Shown: positions 24,965-34,599 of the stretch, one piece after another
Layout: the number at the start of each line of letters is the position of its first letter
Position numbering within the stretch: the stretch's first letter is position 1
Source of the DNA: Sulfobacillus thermosulfidooxidans
GTDB lineage: Bacteria; Bacillota; Sulfobacillia; Sulfobacillales; Sulfobacillaceae
Reading direction: 5' to 3'
NCBI RefSeq assembly: GCF_001280565.1
Contig: NZ_LGRO01000001.1
Coordinates: 434,001-498,000 of the forward strand
DNA: 64,000 nucleotides
Translations under genes and position numbers: made by a program
Notes under the pieces: model-generated
Database searches by the model: none
What the model was told of the DNA's origin: nothing
What the model saw: the letters and a program-made list of their open reading frames with translations, nothing else

Positions 24965-26359
24965 ATGTCATTAAGAATTGATATGCAATCCCATCCAACA
25001 CTGCACGATTTAGATCGCGCACATATTTGGCATCCCCTGACTCAACATCAGATATTTACTGAGGGATCTACGCCGTTGATCATTGTGGGAGGACACGGGT
25101 CGACTGTCATTTCTCAAGATGGGCGGGCATTTCTTGATGCGGCAGCAGGACTCTGGTGCGTCAACGTGGGCTATGGACGTCAAGAGCTGGCCGAAGCCGG
25201 GTCGAAACAATTATACGAATTAGCCTACTATCCTCTCATCCAAAGCCATCCCCGGGCCATTGAATTAAGTACGCGTCTGGCCGGATACCTTCCCGACACG
25301 CCGCATATCTATTTTTCCAATTCCGGATCGGAAGCCAATGAAGTGGCATTTAAAGCCGTTCGGCAATACTGGAAACAAAAGGGAAAACCCAGCAAGATAA
25401 AAATTTTGTCCCGCTTTCGCGGTTATCATGGGACAACCCTGGGAGCTCTCGCGGCCACGGGACAACCGGAACGGCGACGAGACTACGAACCCTTACCCCC
25501 AGGGTTTTTGCAAGTCAGTCAACCCTACTGCTATCGATGTCCCTTTCAGTTGTCCTATCCGTCATGTCACCTCCAGTGTGCCGAGGATTTCGCACGACGC
25601 ATCGAGATCGAAGATCCCGACACGGTGGCCGCGATAATCATAGAACCCGTCACCGCCGGAGGCGGAGTCATTGTGCCTCCCGTCGACTATCTCCAACGTG
25701 TCGAGGGGATTGCGCACGAGTACAATGTGAAACTCATTGTGGATGAGGTTGTCACGGGCTTTGGGCGGCTGGGATCGATGTTCGCCCATACGCCATATGG
25801 AATCCGGCCGGACATTATTACGATGGCCAAAGGCCTGGCCAGTGGGTATATGCCCATTTCTGCCACTGCATTTAGTCAAGACATTTTTGATACGTTTCTG
25901 GGCGAAATGGATAGTGGGCGGCATCTCCGACACGTCAATACCTTTGGGGGTCATCCTGTCGCCGCGGCGGTGGCCTTAGCTAATCTAGAGGTGATTGAAT
26001 CGGAACATCTCTGTGAACGAAGCCAACAAGCTGGCCAACAGTTGCTGCACCAGTTACAAGATGCCTTGGCCAATGTCCCAGCCGTGGGCGATATTCGCGG
26101 CATGGGGTTATTGGTAGGCGTAGAACTCGTAACAGACCGACAGACTAAGAAGCCCGTCTCTAACCAGGTCATGCGGGCGATTACGCAATACGCATTACAA
26201 CGCGGGATCATTCTCGGGAAAGCTTCAGACGTTGAGCATCAGCGTAATAATGTTTTAATGTTCGCCCCACCCCTGGTGATTACCGATGACGAGATTACCC
26301 AATTGGTGACCATCATTCGCGAAGCGATTATCACCGTAATGGAAAATCCCAGGATCTAA
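24965..26359 (+). CDS. Class III (omega) aminotransferase
   Basis: A 464-residue PLP-dependent class III aminotransferase. Visible features are HIWHPLTQHQ near the N-terminus, SNSGSEANEVAFKAVRQYW (PLP phosphate site), the GYHGTTLGA motif, IIIEPVTAGGGVI, LIVDEVVTGFGR and the PLP lysine in TMAKGLASGYMP (K289). The insert YCYRCPFQLSYPSCHLQCAE is typical of omega-amino-acid/taurine:pyruvate-type aminotransferases. AGGAGA precedes the ATG. It is followed after 63 bases by a HutC-type regulator and then a symporter and amidohydrolase, suggesting catabolism of an omega-amino compound; the amino donor cannot be assigned from sequence. Confidence 0.85.
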   Translation: MSLRIDMQSHPTLHDLDRAHIWHPLTQHQIFTEGSTPLIIVGGHGSTVISQDGRAFLDAAAGLWCVNVGYGRQELAEAGSKQLYELAYYPLIQSHPRAIELSTRLAGYLPDTPHIYFSNSGSEANEVAFKAVRQYWKQKGKPSKIKILSRFRGYHGTTLGALAATGQPERRRDYEPLPPGFLQVSQPYCYRCPFQLSYPSCHLQCAEDFARRIEIEDPDTVAAIIIEPVTAGGGVIVPPVDYLQRVEGIAHEYNVKLIVDEVVTGFGRLGSMFAHTPYGIRPDIITMAKGLASGYMPISATAFSQDIFDTFLGEMDSGRHLRHVNTFGGHPVAAAVALANLEVIESEHLCERSQQAGQQLLHQLQDALANVPAVGDIRGMGLLVGVELVTDRQTKKPVSNQVMRAITQYALQRGIILGKASDVEHQRNNVLMFAPPLVITDDEITQLVTIIREAIITVMENPRI

Positions 26360-26422
26360 TGGACACTGAATGACCGCCCATGCTATTTGCCATCGTGGGA
26401 TCGCCCATCCAAGGAGGTTATC

Positions 26423-27229
26423 GTGAAAGCCTTTTCGTCTCACATTCCCTATTACTATCAAATAAAAGAAGATATTATCCAGCATATCGCCCAAGGCCAT
26501 TGGTCAGCTGGAGACCAATTACCCTCAGAGCCCGAGTTAGCGCATCAATACCAAGTGAGTCGCGCAACGATTCGGCAAGCCTTAGCAGAACTGGCCCAAG
26601 AAGGCTATCTCATACGGGAAAAAGGGCGCGGGACGTTTGTATCCCATCCCATTATTGTCGATAATGCCCAGGTTTTTACGACGTTCGAAGATGCTGCACT
26701 GAGTCAGATTGTAAATCAAACCCATTTAGTCCAGATGGATGTCCTTGTTCCTCCGGCCAAGGTGGCTCACGAGCTCGATTTATCTCCCGCGGATCGCGTC
26801 TATGAAATAACAACCGTCCGCGGCACGCAGGATGAAAAACTTGCCGTGCGCACCTCCCTGATCCCGGAAAAATTTGCGCCGGACTTGATGAGGCAATTAA
26901 CCCGGTCTCATTACAATGCCGACGTGTACCATATTCTTCAGGAACAGTATGGACTGGTCTTGACAGGGGCCGAGCAAATCTTTCAATCCATCGCGGCGAC
27001 TACCAAGGAGGCCAAACTGTTAGGTATTCGGCGCGGAGTCCCCCTCATGCTGTGGCAAGGTCTCATCTATGCGACGGGACCAACAAAACTGGCCCGGGTA
27101 CGCACCATCTTTCGGGGCGACCGCTTTTCGTTTACGATCCGGCAAGGAAAAAATATCCCCGTCACCTCGCTCTCAAACACGACGATTGGGACAGGAATTC
27201 TCGACATGATTGATGGCCGCATTTGGTAA
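26423..27229 (+). CDS. GntR-family (HutC/UTRA subgroup) regulator
   Basis: A 268-residue protein: N-terminal winged helix (QIKEDIIQHIAQGHWSAGDQ, then SRATIRQALAELAQEGYL and KGRGTFVSHP) and a C-terminal UTRA ligand-binding domain (about 90-240). The start is GTG at 26423, with AAGGAGG 5 bases upstream; translation from the earlier ATG at 26387 would run through that ribosome site. It sits between the aminotransferase and the DUF3311-symporter-amidohydrolase genes and probably controls them, possibly through the palindrome at 24748-24765. Confidence 0.85.
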   Translation: MKAFSSHIPYYYQIKEDIIQHIAQGHWSAGDQLPSEPELAHQYQVSRATIRQALAELAQEGYLIREKGRGTFVSHPIIVDNAQVFTTFEDAALSQIVNQTHLVQMDVLVPPAKVAHELDLSPADRVYEITTVRGTQDEKLAVRTSLIPEKFAPDLMRQLTRSHYNADVYHILQEQYGLVLTGAEQIFQSIAATTKEAKLLGIRRGVPLMLWQGLIYATGPTKLARVRTIFRGDRFSFTIRQGKNIPVTSLSNTTIGTGILDMIDGRIW

Positions 27230-27405
27230 TACGTCGTTTCAATTTGAGTCCTTCACAAGGTTTATCAACCCACTAATAACAGATACGGCCTTTACATTGA
27301 ACCGTTTCCAGGGATGTTATATCGGCACTCACGACGTACGTTTTCAGATCTACAAAATGTGGCAGAAAGTGCGACGTCATGGTGGATGTGATGGGAGTGA
27401 AAAAT

Positions 27406-27621
27406 ATGCGGACGTTTTGGCGAATCATTATCGGGATTGGACTGCCGTTTTTTGCTATTGTCGGATTGTTTCCTTGGTATGACCGCACTTATCCATTAAT
27501 AGGCGGGTTCCCATTTGTTTACTTTTGGATTGTTCTATGGTTTCCGGTGACGACTTTATGCTTATACGTAGTTTGGCGCCTCGATACGCGGATGGACGAA
27601 AAGGAGGGTAAATCAGAATGA
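27406..27621 (+). CDS. DUF3311 small membrane protein
   Basis: A 71-residue protein with two membrane segments (FWRIIIGIGLPFFAIVGLFP and FVYFWIVLWFPVTTLCLYVV). Small DUF3311 proteins regularly precede SSF symporters and are thought to be accessory subunits. GGGAG lies 8 bases before the ATG at 27406; an in-frame ATG at 27379 is upstream of that site. Its stop overlaps the symporter start (ATGA), so translation is coupled. Confidence 0.75.
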   Translation: MRTFWRIIIGIGLPFFAIVGLFPWYDRTYPLIGGFPFVYFWIVLWFPVTTLCLYVVWRLDTRMDEKEGKSE

Positions 27622-29036
27622 AACTATTAGTGTTTGGTGTGATTATGATGACTAGCTTGGCATTGGCCTATTATGCCCGCATTAAACGACGCCATGATAC
27701 GTTAAGTGAGTTTTTTGTCGCCGAGCGGTCTTTTGCCAGTTTGTTATTCTTTTTTCTCGCCGTGGGGGAAATTTATAGCATAGGCACCTTAGTGGGGTTT
27801 CCAGGAGGAATTTACGCAGGCGGCGCTACTTATGCGGTATGGTTTATGGGATACATTCTGCTAGCTTATCCAATTGGCTACTTCATTAATCCGTTGATAT
27901 GGCGAGCAGGAAAGCAGTATCAATCGGAGACGGGGCCGGACTTGTTACAAAGCCATTTTAACAGTAAGGGCTTGGGTATCCTAGCGGCCATTTCGGGATT
28001 GGTGTTCATTATCCCGTGGGGTCAATTACAATTTGCTGGGTTGGAGGTGGTATTGCATGCCTTTAAAGTTTCTTTATCCCCGATGATGACGTTGTCCTTG
28101 GCTGGGCTTTTGGCTCTCATTTATATCGTCCTATCAGGAATGAGAGCCGTAGCTATGGTGGCCGTTCTCAAAGACATTTTCATGATATTGGGAATAATTA
28201 TCATTGGATCGGCCGCCTGGTTTGCAGCCCATGGTGCAGGAGCAATTTTTACTCAATTAATAGTCTCAAGGAAGGCTGCGGTAGTCGTTCCTGCCCACGC
28301 CGTGCCTTTTGTGTTGTCCACCATTGTCTTTCAAGCGATGGGCTTCTATGCATCTCCGTTTGGCTTGCAGTATGTATTTACAGCACGGTCATCACGAGCG
28401 GTTGCCAAAGCGCAGGTCTTCATGCCTTTATATATGCTGATGTATGTTTTTTTGATTATTGCGGCGTTTTTTGCGGTGTTACACATTCCTGGTCTAGCCA
28501 AAGCGCCAGACTTGGCTATTATTATGGCGTCAGCGCATCTTTTACCGGGATGGCTACAAGGCGTCGTAGTCGCGGGAGCCGCGTTATCCGCCATCGTAGT
28601 TTTGACGGGCCTCAGTCTCACGGTTTCGGCAATAGTATCCAAAAATGTGCTGCGACAGTTAATTAAACCAGGGGCATCTGAGCAGCAGATCAAACGCTGG
28701 GCGCAGGTTGTAGTGGGAGTGTATTTAGGGATTAGCTTGCTGCTGACAGTTCTGGCGCCTCATCTCATGCTGAACTTAATCAATACGGCCTATTATGGGT
28801 TTACTCAATTTTTTCCAGCTATTTTGGCCGTGTTGTTTTGGCCTCGGGCAACGGCTATTGGGGTCGGGACTGGTCTAATAGTGGGAGATATTATTGCCCT
28901 GAGTTTATATTTTGCCCATGTATTGCCATGGGGACTAAATTTGGGACTGATTGCTCTCCTAGGGAACTTTATCGTAACAGTCGGGGTGTCACTATTGACG
29001 CGAGCACAACAGGCCAAAAAAGAGGTGGTAGCATGA
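27618..29036 (+). CDS. SSF-family sodium:solute symporter
   Basis: A 472-residue protein with about 13 membrane helices, of the solute:sodium symporter family (pantothenate/monocarboxylate-type). Landmarks are TLSEFFVAERSFASLLFFFL near the N-terminus, GFPGGIYAGGATYAVWFMGY and GQLQFAGLEVV. Its start overlaps the DUF3311 stop and its end overlaps the amidohydrolase start, so the three genes form one coupled operon. The substrate is presumably the compound cleaved by that amidohydrolase. Confidence 0.85.
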   Translation: MKLLVFGVIMMTSLALAYYARIKRRHDTLSEFFVAERSFASLLFFFLAVGEIYSIGTLVGFPGGIYAGGATYAVWFMGYILLAYPIGYFINPLIWRAGKQYQSETGPDLLQSHFNSKGLGILAAISGLVFIIPWGQLQFAGLEVVLHAFKVSLSPMMTLSLAGLLALIYIVLSGMRAVAMVAVLKDIFMILGIIIIGSAAWFAAHGAGAIFTQLIVSRKAAVVVPAHAVPFVLSTIVFQAMGFYASPFGLQYVFTARSSRAVAKAQVFMPLYMLMYVFLIIAAFFAVLHIPGLAKAPDLAIIMASAHLLPGWLQGVVVAGAALSAIVVLTGLSLTVSAIVSKNVLRQLIKPGASEQQIKRWAQVVVGVYLGISLLLTVLAPHLMLNLINTAYYGFTQFFPAILAVLFWPRATAIGVGTGLIVGDIIALSLYFAHVLPWGLNLGLIALLGNFIVTVGVSLLTRAQQAKKEVVA

Positions 29037-30610
29037 CAAAGCTCTTGGTTGAAGCCGAGAAAATTATTGATTCTGACGGTTCTATCGCGAAGGTTTTGGC
29101 GGTACAAGATGGGAAGATCGTGGGCAAGGGAGCTAACGCCGATTTCACCACATGGATAGATGCGCAGACTCAACGCATCCGAATTGACCGCGGGGTAATC
29201 TTACCGGGATTTGTTGAGTCGCATGCTCATTTACTCATGATGGGACAAGTTAAAAGCCAAATCGACTGCGGAACACCGCCCAATCGATGCATCGATGACA
29301 TTTTACGGCAAGTGACCCAAGCAGCAGAGACGGTAGGACCTGGGAAATGGATTGTTGGGTTTCACTATGATGAATCGTTGTTAGCTGAAGGGCGTCCTCC
29401 AACTGTTGATGAATTGACGGGGGCCGCACCTGATAATCCGGTTTACTTAGTTCACAATTCAGGACATTTGGCAGTGGTCAATCGTCTAGCATTAAAAATT
29501 GCAGGAGTGACGTCGAAGACATCGGTGCCCGGTATTGAAAAACGTAAAGGTGAGTTAACCGGATTGTTACAAGAAGCAGCGGCCCTCGAAACGATTTCTC
29601 GTCATATTCCTAAACCTCATTTAGATGAATATAGGCGTTTTATTCGATTAGGGAGCGAGGACTGCCTAAAAGTTGGGGTGACGTCGATGACGGATGCGGC
29701 GATGGGATTAGGAGATCCGGACGCCAGTCAAATGATTTGGCACGCGTACCAAAAATCGAGTGAGACGGGGGATTTGAAGGTGCGAGTACAATGTTACGCC
29801 CGCGTGCTGTCCAAAGAATCATTTGTTCCGGAACCGCTAGTCAGTGCAAACTTGTGGGCGGGTGGCGTGAAATTGTTTGCAGATGGGTCCATTCAAGGGC
29901 ATACCGGGGCACTCGAATTGCCATATTTTGATCGGCCCGGAGAGAATGGAATGCTCCTTTTCGAACGCGATGAATTAGCCGACGTATTTTCTTATTTTCA
30001 CCAGCGGGATCGCCAAATTATTATCCATTGTAATGGCGATCGGGCTATTCAAACGGCCTTAGATGCGTTTGAAAAGGTTTTAACGCAATATCCCAAAGAA
30101 CACGTTCGACACCGAATTGAGCATGCTCAAACAGCCACGAGAGAGCAATTGGCGAGAATGAAGCGGTTGGGTATTTTGCCGTCGTTCTTTGTGAATCATG
30201 TTTATTATTATGGAGACAGACATCAAGCAGTGTTTTTAGGACCTCAACGAGGAGCACGTATTAGCCCATTAAAGGATGCTCTGAATTTAGGTCTTCAGTT
30301 TTCTGTGCATTCCGATTGTCCGGTCACTCCGTTAAATCCTCTTCATACCATGCAGATTGCGCAAAACCGAGTGACTCGTGACGGGAAAGTGCTGGGTGCC
30401 ATGCAAAAAATTTCAGCACCTGAGGCATTGCACACGTATACCGATTGGGCAGCCTATCTAGGGTTTCGAGAAAGATATGTTGGTAGCTTATCGCCAGGGC
30501 GTTGGGCAGACTTTGTCGTCATAGACAAAGATCCATTGGAATATTCGGATGTGGTCCCAACGGTGTTGTCCACATGGATGTCCGGAGAATGTAAATATAC
30601 GGTGTCTTGA
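29033..30610 (+). CDS. YtcJ-type amidohydrolase (amidohydrolase family 3)
   Basis: A 525-residue metal-dependent hydrolase. Motifs are GFVESHAHLLMMG (HxH metal pair near residue 64), IIHCNGDRAIQTALDAFE, RIEHAQTATREQ, HSDCPVTPLNPLHTMQIAQN and the C-terminal GSLSPGRWADFVVIDKDPLE. The family hydrolyses N-substituted formamides and related amides in characterised members. The start is ATG at 29033, overlapping the symporter stop (ATGA) with GAGGTGG 4 bases upstream. Uptake and hydrolysis of an amide feeding the upstream aminotransferase is a reasonable model, but the substrate is not determined. Confidence 0.85.
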   Translation: MTKLLVEAEKIIDSDGSIAKVLAVQDGKIVGKGANADFTTWIDAQTQRIRIDRGVILPGFVESHAHLLMMGQVKSQIDCGTPPNRCIDDILRQVTQAAETVGPGKWIVGFHYDESLLAEGRPPTVDELTGAAPDNPVYLVHNSGHLAVVNRLALKIAGVTSKTSVPGIEKRKGELTGLLQEAAALETISRHIPKPHLDEYRRFIRLGSEDCLKVGVTSMTDAAMGLGDPDASQMIWHAYQKSSETGDLKVRVQCYARVLSKESFVPEPLVSANLWAGGVKLFADGSIQGHTGALELPYFDRPGENGMLLFERDELADVFSYFHQRDRQIIIHCNGDRAIQTALDAFEKVLTQYPKEHVRHRIEHAQTATREQLARMKRLGILPSFFVNHVYYYGDRHQAVFLGPQRGARISPLKDALNLGLQFSVHSDCPVTPLNPLHTMQIAQNRVTRDGKVLGAMQKISAPEALHTYTDWAAYLGFRERYVGSLSPGRWADFVVIDKDPLEYSDVVPTVLSTWMSGECKYTVS

Positions 30611-30648
30611 CAGTATCGGGATCGCGGGGAAGACGTTCATGTTGGCAT

Positions 30649-30695
30649 TAGGGAGCATAATCTACCGACGGTGACGCTCCCTAGACGGACCTTTT
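30649..30695 (+). terminator. Terminator of the symporter-amidohydrolase operon
   Basis: TAGGGAGC (30649-30656) pairs with GCTCCCTA (30676-30683), followed after 7 bases by TTTTT. It lies 40 bases after the amidohydrolase stop. Confidence 0.5.
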
Positions 30696-31335
30696 TATTC
30701 ATCTGTTTGGCTATAAACATTCCAATCTTGTTCGAGTAGCTGTCCAACTGGGATCTTCACGATACGATTTAGGCGATGGGTGTCGTTTGGCCAAGGTTTG
30801 ACTCAGGAGTGTATGCTTTTCTGGAACACTGGTGTGGGCGGCTGTTGTCGTTGCTGTATACAGAGTCGCCGAATTGCATCAGCAAGATCCCCAATTAAAA
30901 AGAACTTTTGCAGTTTTTTCGACGCTTAGGATCATAATTTTTATGATGTTACCGCACCAGTCAGTAACCCACTCCTTCGCAGATCCTGCCGACGGGTCAA
31001 CCCGCGGCTTGGATCCCATCATATCTATACCAGTCAGTTGAACATTAACCAAAGGGTGGAAACATAGGTGTTTGAATCGATTTCAATCATCGATTACGAA
31101 TATCTTGTTTAACCATGTTTGGCCAAGAGATTGTATAATGAGAATTACGTCTGGATTAATACAAACAAATTATTGCCTAATATAATTATATCCATTATTG
31201 AGTGTGTATGAAGAGATTCAAGCTTCTTAGCGACGGTGGGATACACATAGGTCAATTATGGTATAAGGGAAGGTGGGAGCAAACGCGTTTACATGAAACA
31301 TTTGCAAACTATTCTAACTTTATAGGGGGTTCAAC
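30696..31335. other. Region upstream of the restriction-modification gene
   Basis: AT-rich in its second half and probably holding the R-M promoter. An isolated TATAAT at 31134-31139 lacks a convincing -35 partner. No gene recognised. Confidence 0.4.
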
Positions 31336-33798
31336 GTGTCAACCCAACTGCAACCAACGGATCTTGTTGAGCTCGCTAACGACTTTGCGTACAAGGCAAA
31401 CGAAACGTCTATCCTAAACGAGAAACGGCAAAAGGGCCAGTTTTTCACTCCACCGACTATCGCTAAATTTATGGCTAGTCTTGTGACATTTAATAGAAAC
31501 AAGATCAAGGTCCTAGATCCAGGGGCAGGGATTGGGATTTTAACGGCTTCTTTAGTGGATAGAATTATTTCGGAAAACAGAAGTGTAGATATGGATGTCG
31601 ATTTGTTTGAGATAGATCACACAGTGCTACCATATCTCGAACAGACCTTAAAAAAATGCGAAGAAAACATGAAAATCGTGGGCCGTACCTTTCGGTATCG
31701 CATTATTCCTCGCGATTTCATTTTAGAAAATTCTGCTCTATTTACATACGATCTTTTTAATACGGCAGTACCCAATACAGAATATGATATTGCGATTGCT
31801 AACCCACCCTACTTTAAGGTGGGCATAGATTCTCAATATGCTCAAATTATGGGTCGATATGTCAAAGGTCAACCCAACGTGTATTTTATGTTTATGGCCG
31901 TAGCAGCGGAGTTACTTCGCCCAGGGGGCCAATTAGTATTCATCACACCAAGAAGTTACCTGTCTGGCCTATACTTTGAACGTTTTAGACACGAATTTTT
32001 CACTATTATGGTTCCAGACCGGATCCATTTGTTCGAGTCTAGAAAAAACATCTTTTTGAATGAAAAAATATTACAGGAAAACATCATATTGAGTGCATAT
32101 AAGGCGGTAAAAAAAGACGAAAGTATTGAAATCAGCGTGTCTACCGATTCAGACTTGTCACGTGTCAAGGTTCGCTCGGTAAAACGGGAGCTGGTAATGG
32201 ATAATACCTACGAAGATTGCGTTGTTCGAATTCCTACTACTAAACACGATGAGCGAATTGTCACCATGTTTGACACATGGTCGGATACACTGGCTTCATT
32301 AGGCATCGAAATTTCGACGGGTCCAGTCGTAACTTTTCGAGCAACTGACTCAATTCAAAACTATAATCCTAATCTTAACTATCCTATGATTTGCATGCAT
32401 CATATTAAACCTATGAAAGTAGACTTTCCCATTCACGGCAAAAGAAACGAAGGAATTAGTAAAAAAACAAAGGATCATAAACTGCTTCTTAAAAACAGCA
32501 ATTATGTCCTATTAAAGCGATTTTCAGCCAAGGAACAAAAGCGACGAGTCGAAGCTGCAGTCTTCCTCAAAAATTCGTACGACCATCCATTAGTTGCTTT
32601 CGAAAATCACGTGAATTATCTATACAGAGTCGATGGAGAACTGACGGATGCCGAGACATATGGTTTGGCTGCATTTTTGAACTCCACCCTTGTTGATTCT
32701 TATTTTCGCATTATCAATGGCAGCACCCAGGTTAACGCAACTGACATCCGCGCATTGCCCATACCCCCTTGGCGCGCAATTGTCCGTTTAGGAGAGAAGT
32801 TTTTGAAAGAAGAAGTGTCAGTTCAGAATATCGATTCCGCGTTGAAAGAGGAGTTGAATTTAGTGACAGATAAAATTCAAGAAGCAATTGACATCCTATC
32901 AGTTTTGGGATTACCTCGACGACAGCAGAACGACCGTTCGGCACTGGTACTCTTAGCTCTACTCAACGTTAAGCAGAACAGTTCTTGGGCGGATGCCGAA
33001 AGAAGACTGTTGAGAATCCACGATATGTTGGTTTTTGCATCCAACAACTATCAAAGACACTATGCTGAAAATAGTCGCGAAACCTTCCGACGGCAAACTA
33101 TTCATCAGTTTGAACAAGCAGCACTTGTTGAGAGGAACCCTGACGATCCAACTAGACCTACAAACAGTGGTAACACAATGTATGCTATTACCTTCGAAGC
33201 GTTAGAGGTTATTAAATCCTATAATACTGCTGAATGGGCAGACAAGGTTGAGTCCTTTTTGGAACAAAACTCTGCATTAAGTGAGAAATACGCCATGAGA
33301 AGGCAGGTACATCGCGTGCCTGTACATTTATCCAATGAAGTGGTATTAAGTTTATCACCTGGAAAACACAATTTACTACAAAAAGCTATTGTAGAGGATT
33401 TTGGCGCCATATTTGCCCATGGAGCAACCATTTTATACCTAGGAGACACCGAGAAGAAGATCCTCCACATGGAAAAAGGCATGCTATCCACAATAGGCAT
33501 TGAAGAATTTAACCACGACAAATTGCCAGACGTAGTGATGTACGACGAAGACAGAAATTGGTTGTATCTTATAGAAGCTGTCACATCACATGGACCTGTG
33601 TCGCCGAAACGGTATAGCGAATTAGAAAAAGTACTATCAGGATGTAATGCTAGCCGAATATATATCAGTGCATTTCTCGATATGGCAGAACTTAGACGCC
33701 ATATTGGAAACATTGCATGGGAGACGGAGATTTGGGTGGCCGAATTTCCCGAACACATGATGCACATGAACGGAGATAAATTCTTTGGACCAAGATGA
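31336..33798 (+). CDS. Fused Type II restriction-modification enzyme (Eco57I/PstI-like methylase + BsuBI/PstI-like endonuclease)
   Basis: An 820-residue bifunctional protein. Residues 1-530 form an N6-adenine methyltransferase: SAM motif LDPGAGIGILTA near 60-71, catalytic NPPY at 156-159, and a target-recognition region after 300 ending in NATDIRALPIPP. Residues ~540-640 match the helical N-domain of BsuBI/PstI endonucleases (HDMLVFASNNYQRHYAENSR, FRRQTIHQFEQAALVERNPD). Residues ~690-820 match the catalytic part (LPDVVMYDEDRNWLYLIEAV, TSHGPVSPKRYSELEKVL, HMNGDKFFGPR). PstI and BsuBI normally use separate R and M genes that recognise CTGCAG, so the single polypeptide is notable. GTG start with AGGGGG upstream. 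Lower GC than its surroundings suggests transfer. Confidence 0.85.
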   Translation: MSTQLQPTDLVELANDFAYKANETSILNEKRQKGQFFTPPTIAKFMASLVTFNRNKIKVLDPGAGIGILTASLVDRIISENRSVDMDVDLFEIDHTVLPYLEQTLKKCEENMKIVGRTFRYRIIPRDFILENSALFTYDLFNTAVPNTEYDIAIANPPYFKVGIDSQYAQIMGRYVKGQPNVYFMFMAVAAELLRPGGQLVFITPRSYLSGLYFERFRHEFFTIMVPDRIHLFESRKNIFLNEKILQENIILSAYKAVKKDESIEISVSTDSDLSRVKVRSVKRELVMDNTYEDCVVRIPTTKHDERIVTMFDTWSDTLASLGIEISTGPVVTFRATDSIQNYNPNLNYPMICMHHIKPMKVDFPIHGKRNEGISKKTKDHKLLLKNSNYVLLKRFSAKEQKRRVEAAVFLKNSYDHPLVAFENHVNYLYRVDGELTDAETYGLAAFLNSTLVDSYFRIINGSTQVNATDIRALPIPPWRAIVRLGEKFLKEEVSVQNIDSALKEELNLVTDKIQEAIDILSVLGLPRRQQNDRSALVLLALLNVKQNSSWADAERRLLRIHDMLVFASNNYQRHYAENSRETFRRQTIHQFEQAALVERNPDDPTRPTNSGNTMYAITFEALEVIKSYNTAEWADKVESFLEQNSALSEKYAMRRQVHRVPVHLSNEVVLSLSPGKHNLLQKAIVEDFGAIFAHGATILYLGDTEKKILHMEKGMLSTIGIEEFNHDKLPDVVMYDEDRNWLYLIEAVTSHGPVSPKRYSELEKVLSGCNASRIYISAFLDMAELRRHIGNIAWETEIWVAEFPEHMMHMNGDKFFGPR

Positions 33799-33985
33799 CG
33801 GCTTCCCACGCCCGAGCAAGAATGGAAGTGAGACGGGATTTTAGGTGGCTACCATCGTCATCGTCGGAAAAAGACGCATTACGATATTCGTTAACCGCTA
33901 GTTAGATTTCTCCGGAAAATAATTCCCAGCCCTGAAAAAAGAACAATGCAATCTGTTACGATGGGTATGTGTCAACGACAGGTTT

Positions 33986-34430
33986 AAAATCCCCAAAACG
34001 CCAACGCAATTTCCCGCAAAACGGTAGGGTAAATTCCTCAAAAACGACCGTTGAATTTCCTCACAATCGACAGGATTATCGGGATGTTATGAGGCACTAT
34101 CCGAATACCGAGGCGATGCGAGACATGGCGTATGATCTATCCCCCGAGGAGTGTCGCAGGATCATGATGATGCACGAACAGAAGCCAACGATTACAGCGA
34201 TTCAAGCGGCCACCGGTCGCGATCGCAAAACTATTCGTAAAGTGGTCACCGAACAAAAACACGGGCACGACCTGACCCGTCGTACCCGTGAGAGTCAACG
34301 CGATCCATACAAAGAGTATATCGAAGAACGGTGGAACCAGGGATTTCAGCGGTTTAACCCCCAATATCTAAACAAATCGTCTGATCGCATGGGATTGCTC
34401 ACGATAACGATGAGATGGTATTGATTGCCA
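33986..34430 (+). pseudogene. istA: IS21-family left end with truncated istA
   Basis: Four direct repeats of the AAATTCCTCAAAAACGAC type (about 33986-34075) are followed by the N-terminus of an IstA-like transposase. It has a helix-turn-helix (TITAIQAATGRDRKTIRKVV) and RDPYKEYIEERWNQGF, and stops near 34420 where unrelated sequence begins. The DDE core is missing, so it is inactive. The readable frame continues back through the repeats to 33969, but protein similarity begins only around 34085. Confidence 0.55.
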
Positions 34431-34599
34431 TAAGCATGGGGGCGGGGAGCTTCCTGCGCTCGCGACGCGGAGGATACCGCCCGGAGCGGCCGGGCGTCCC
34501 AAGTCCGCTATGCCGTGGCTTCGCAGCGCTTGGGACCCTCGGCCCTCCGGGCCATAATGCGTCGACAAGAGCGCAGAAGCGCTAACAACGCACGGCCCG

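Noticed and set aside
28838-29032. An N-terminal extension of the amidohydrolase
   Set aside because: It overlaps the symporter in another frame. The ATGA junction at 29033 with its ribosome site is the natural start.
31134-31139. TATAAT as the promoter of the restriction-modification gene
   Set aside because: No -35 hexamer lies at 16-18 bases, and the start is 200 bases away, so it cannot be called.
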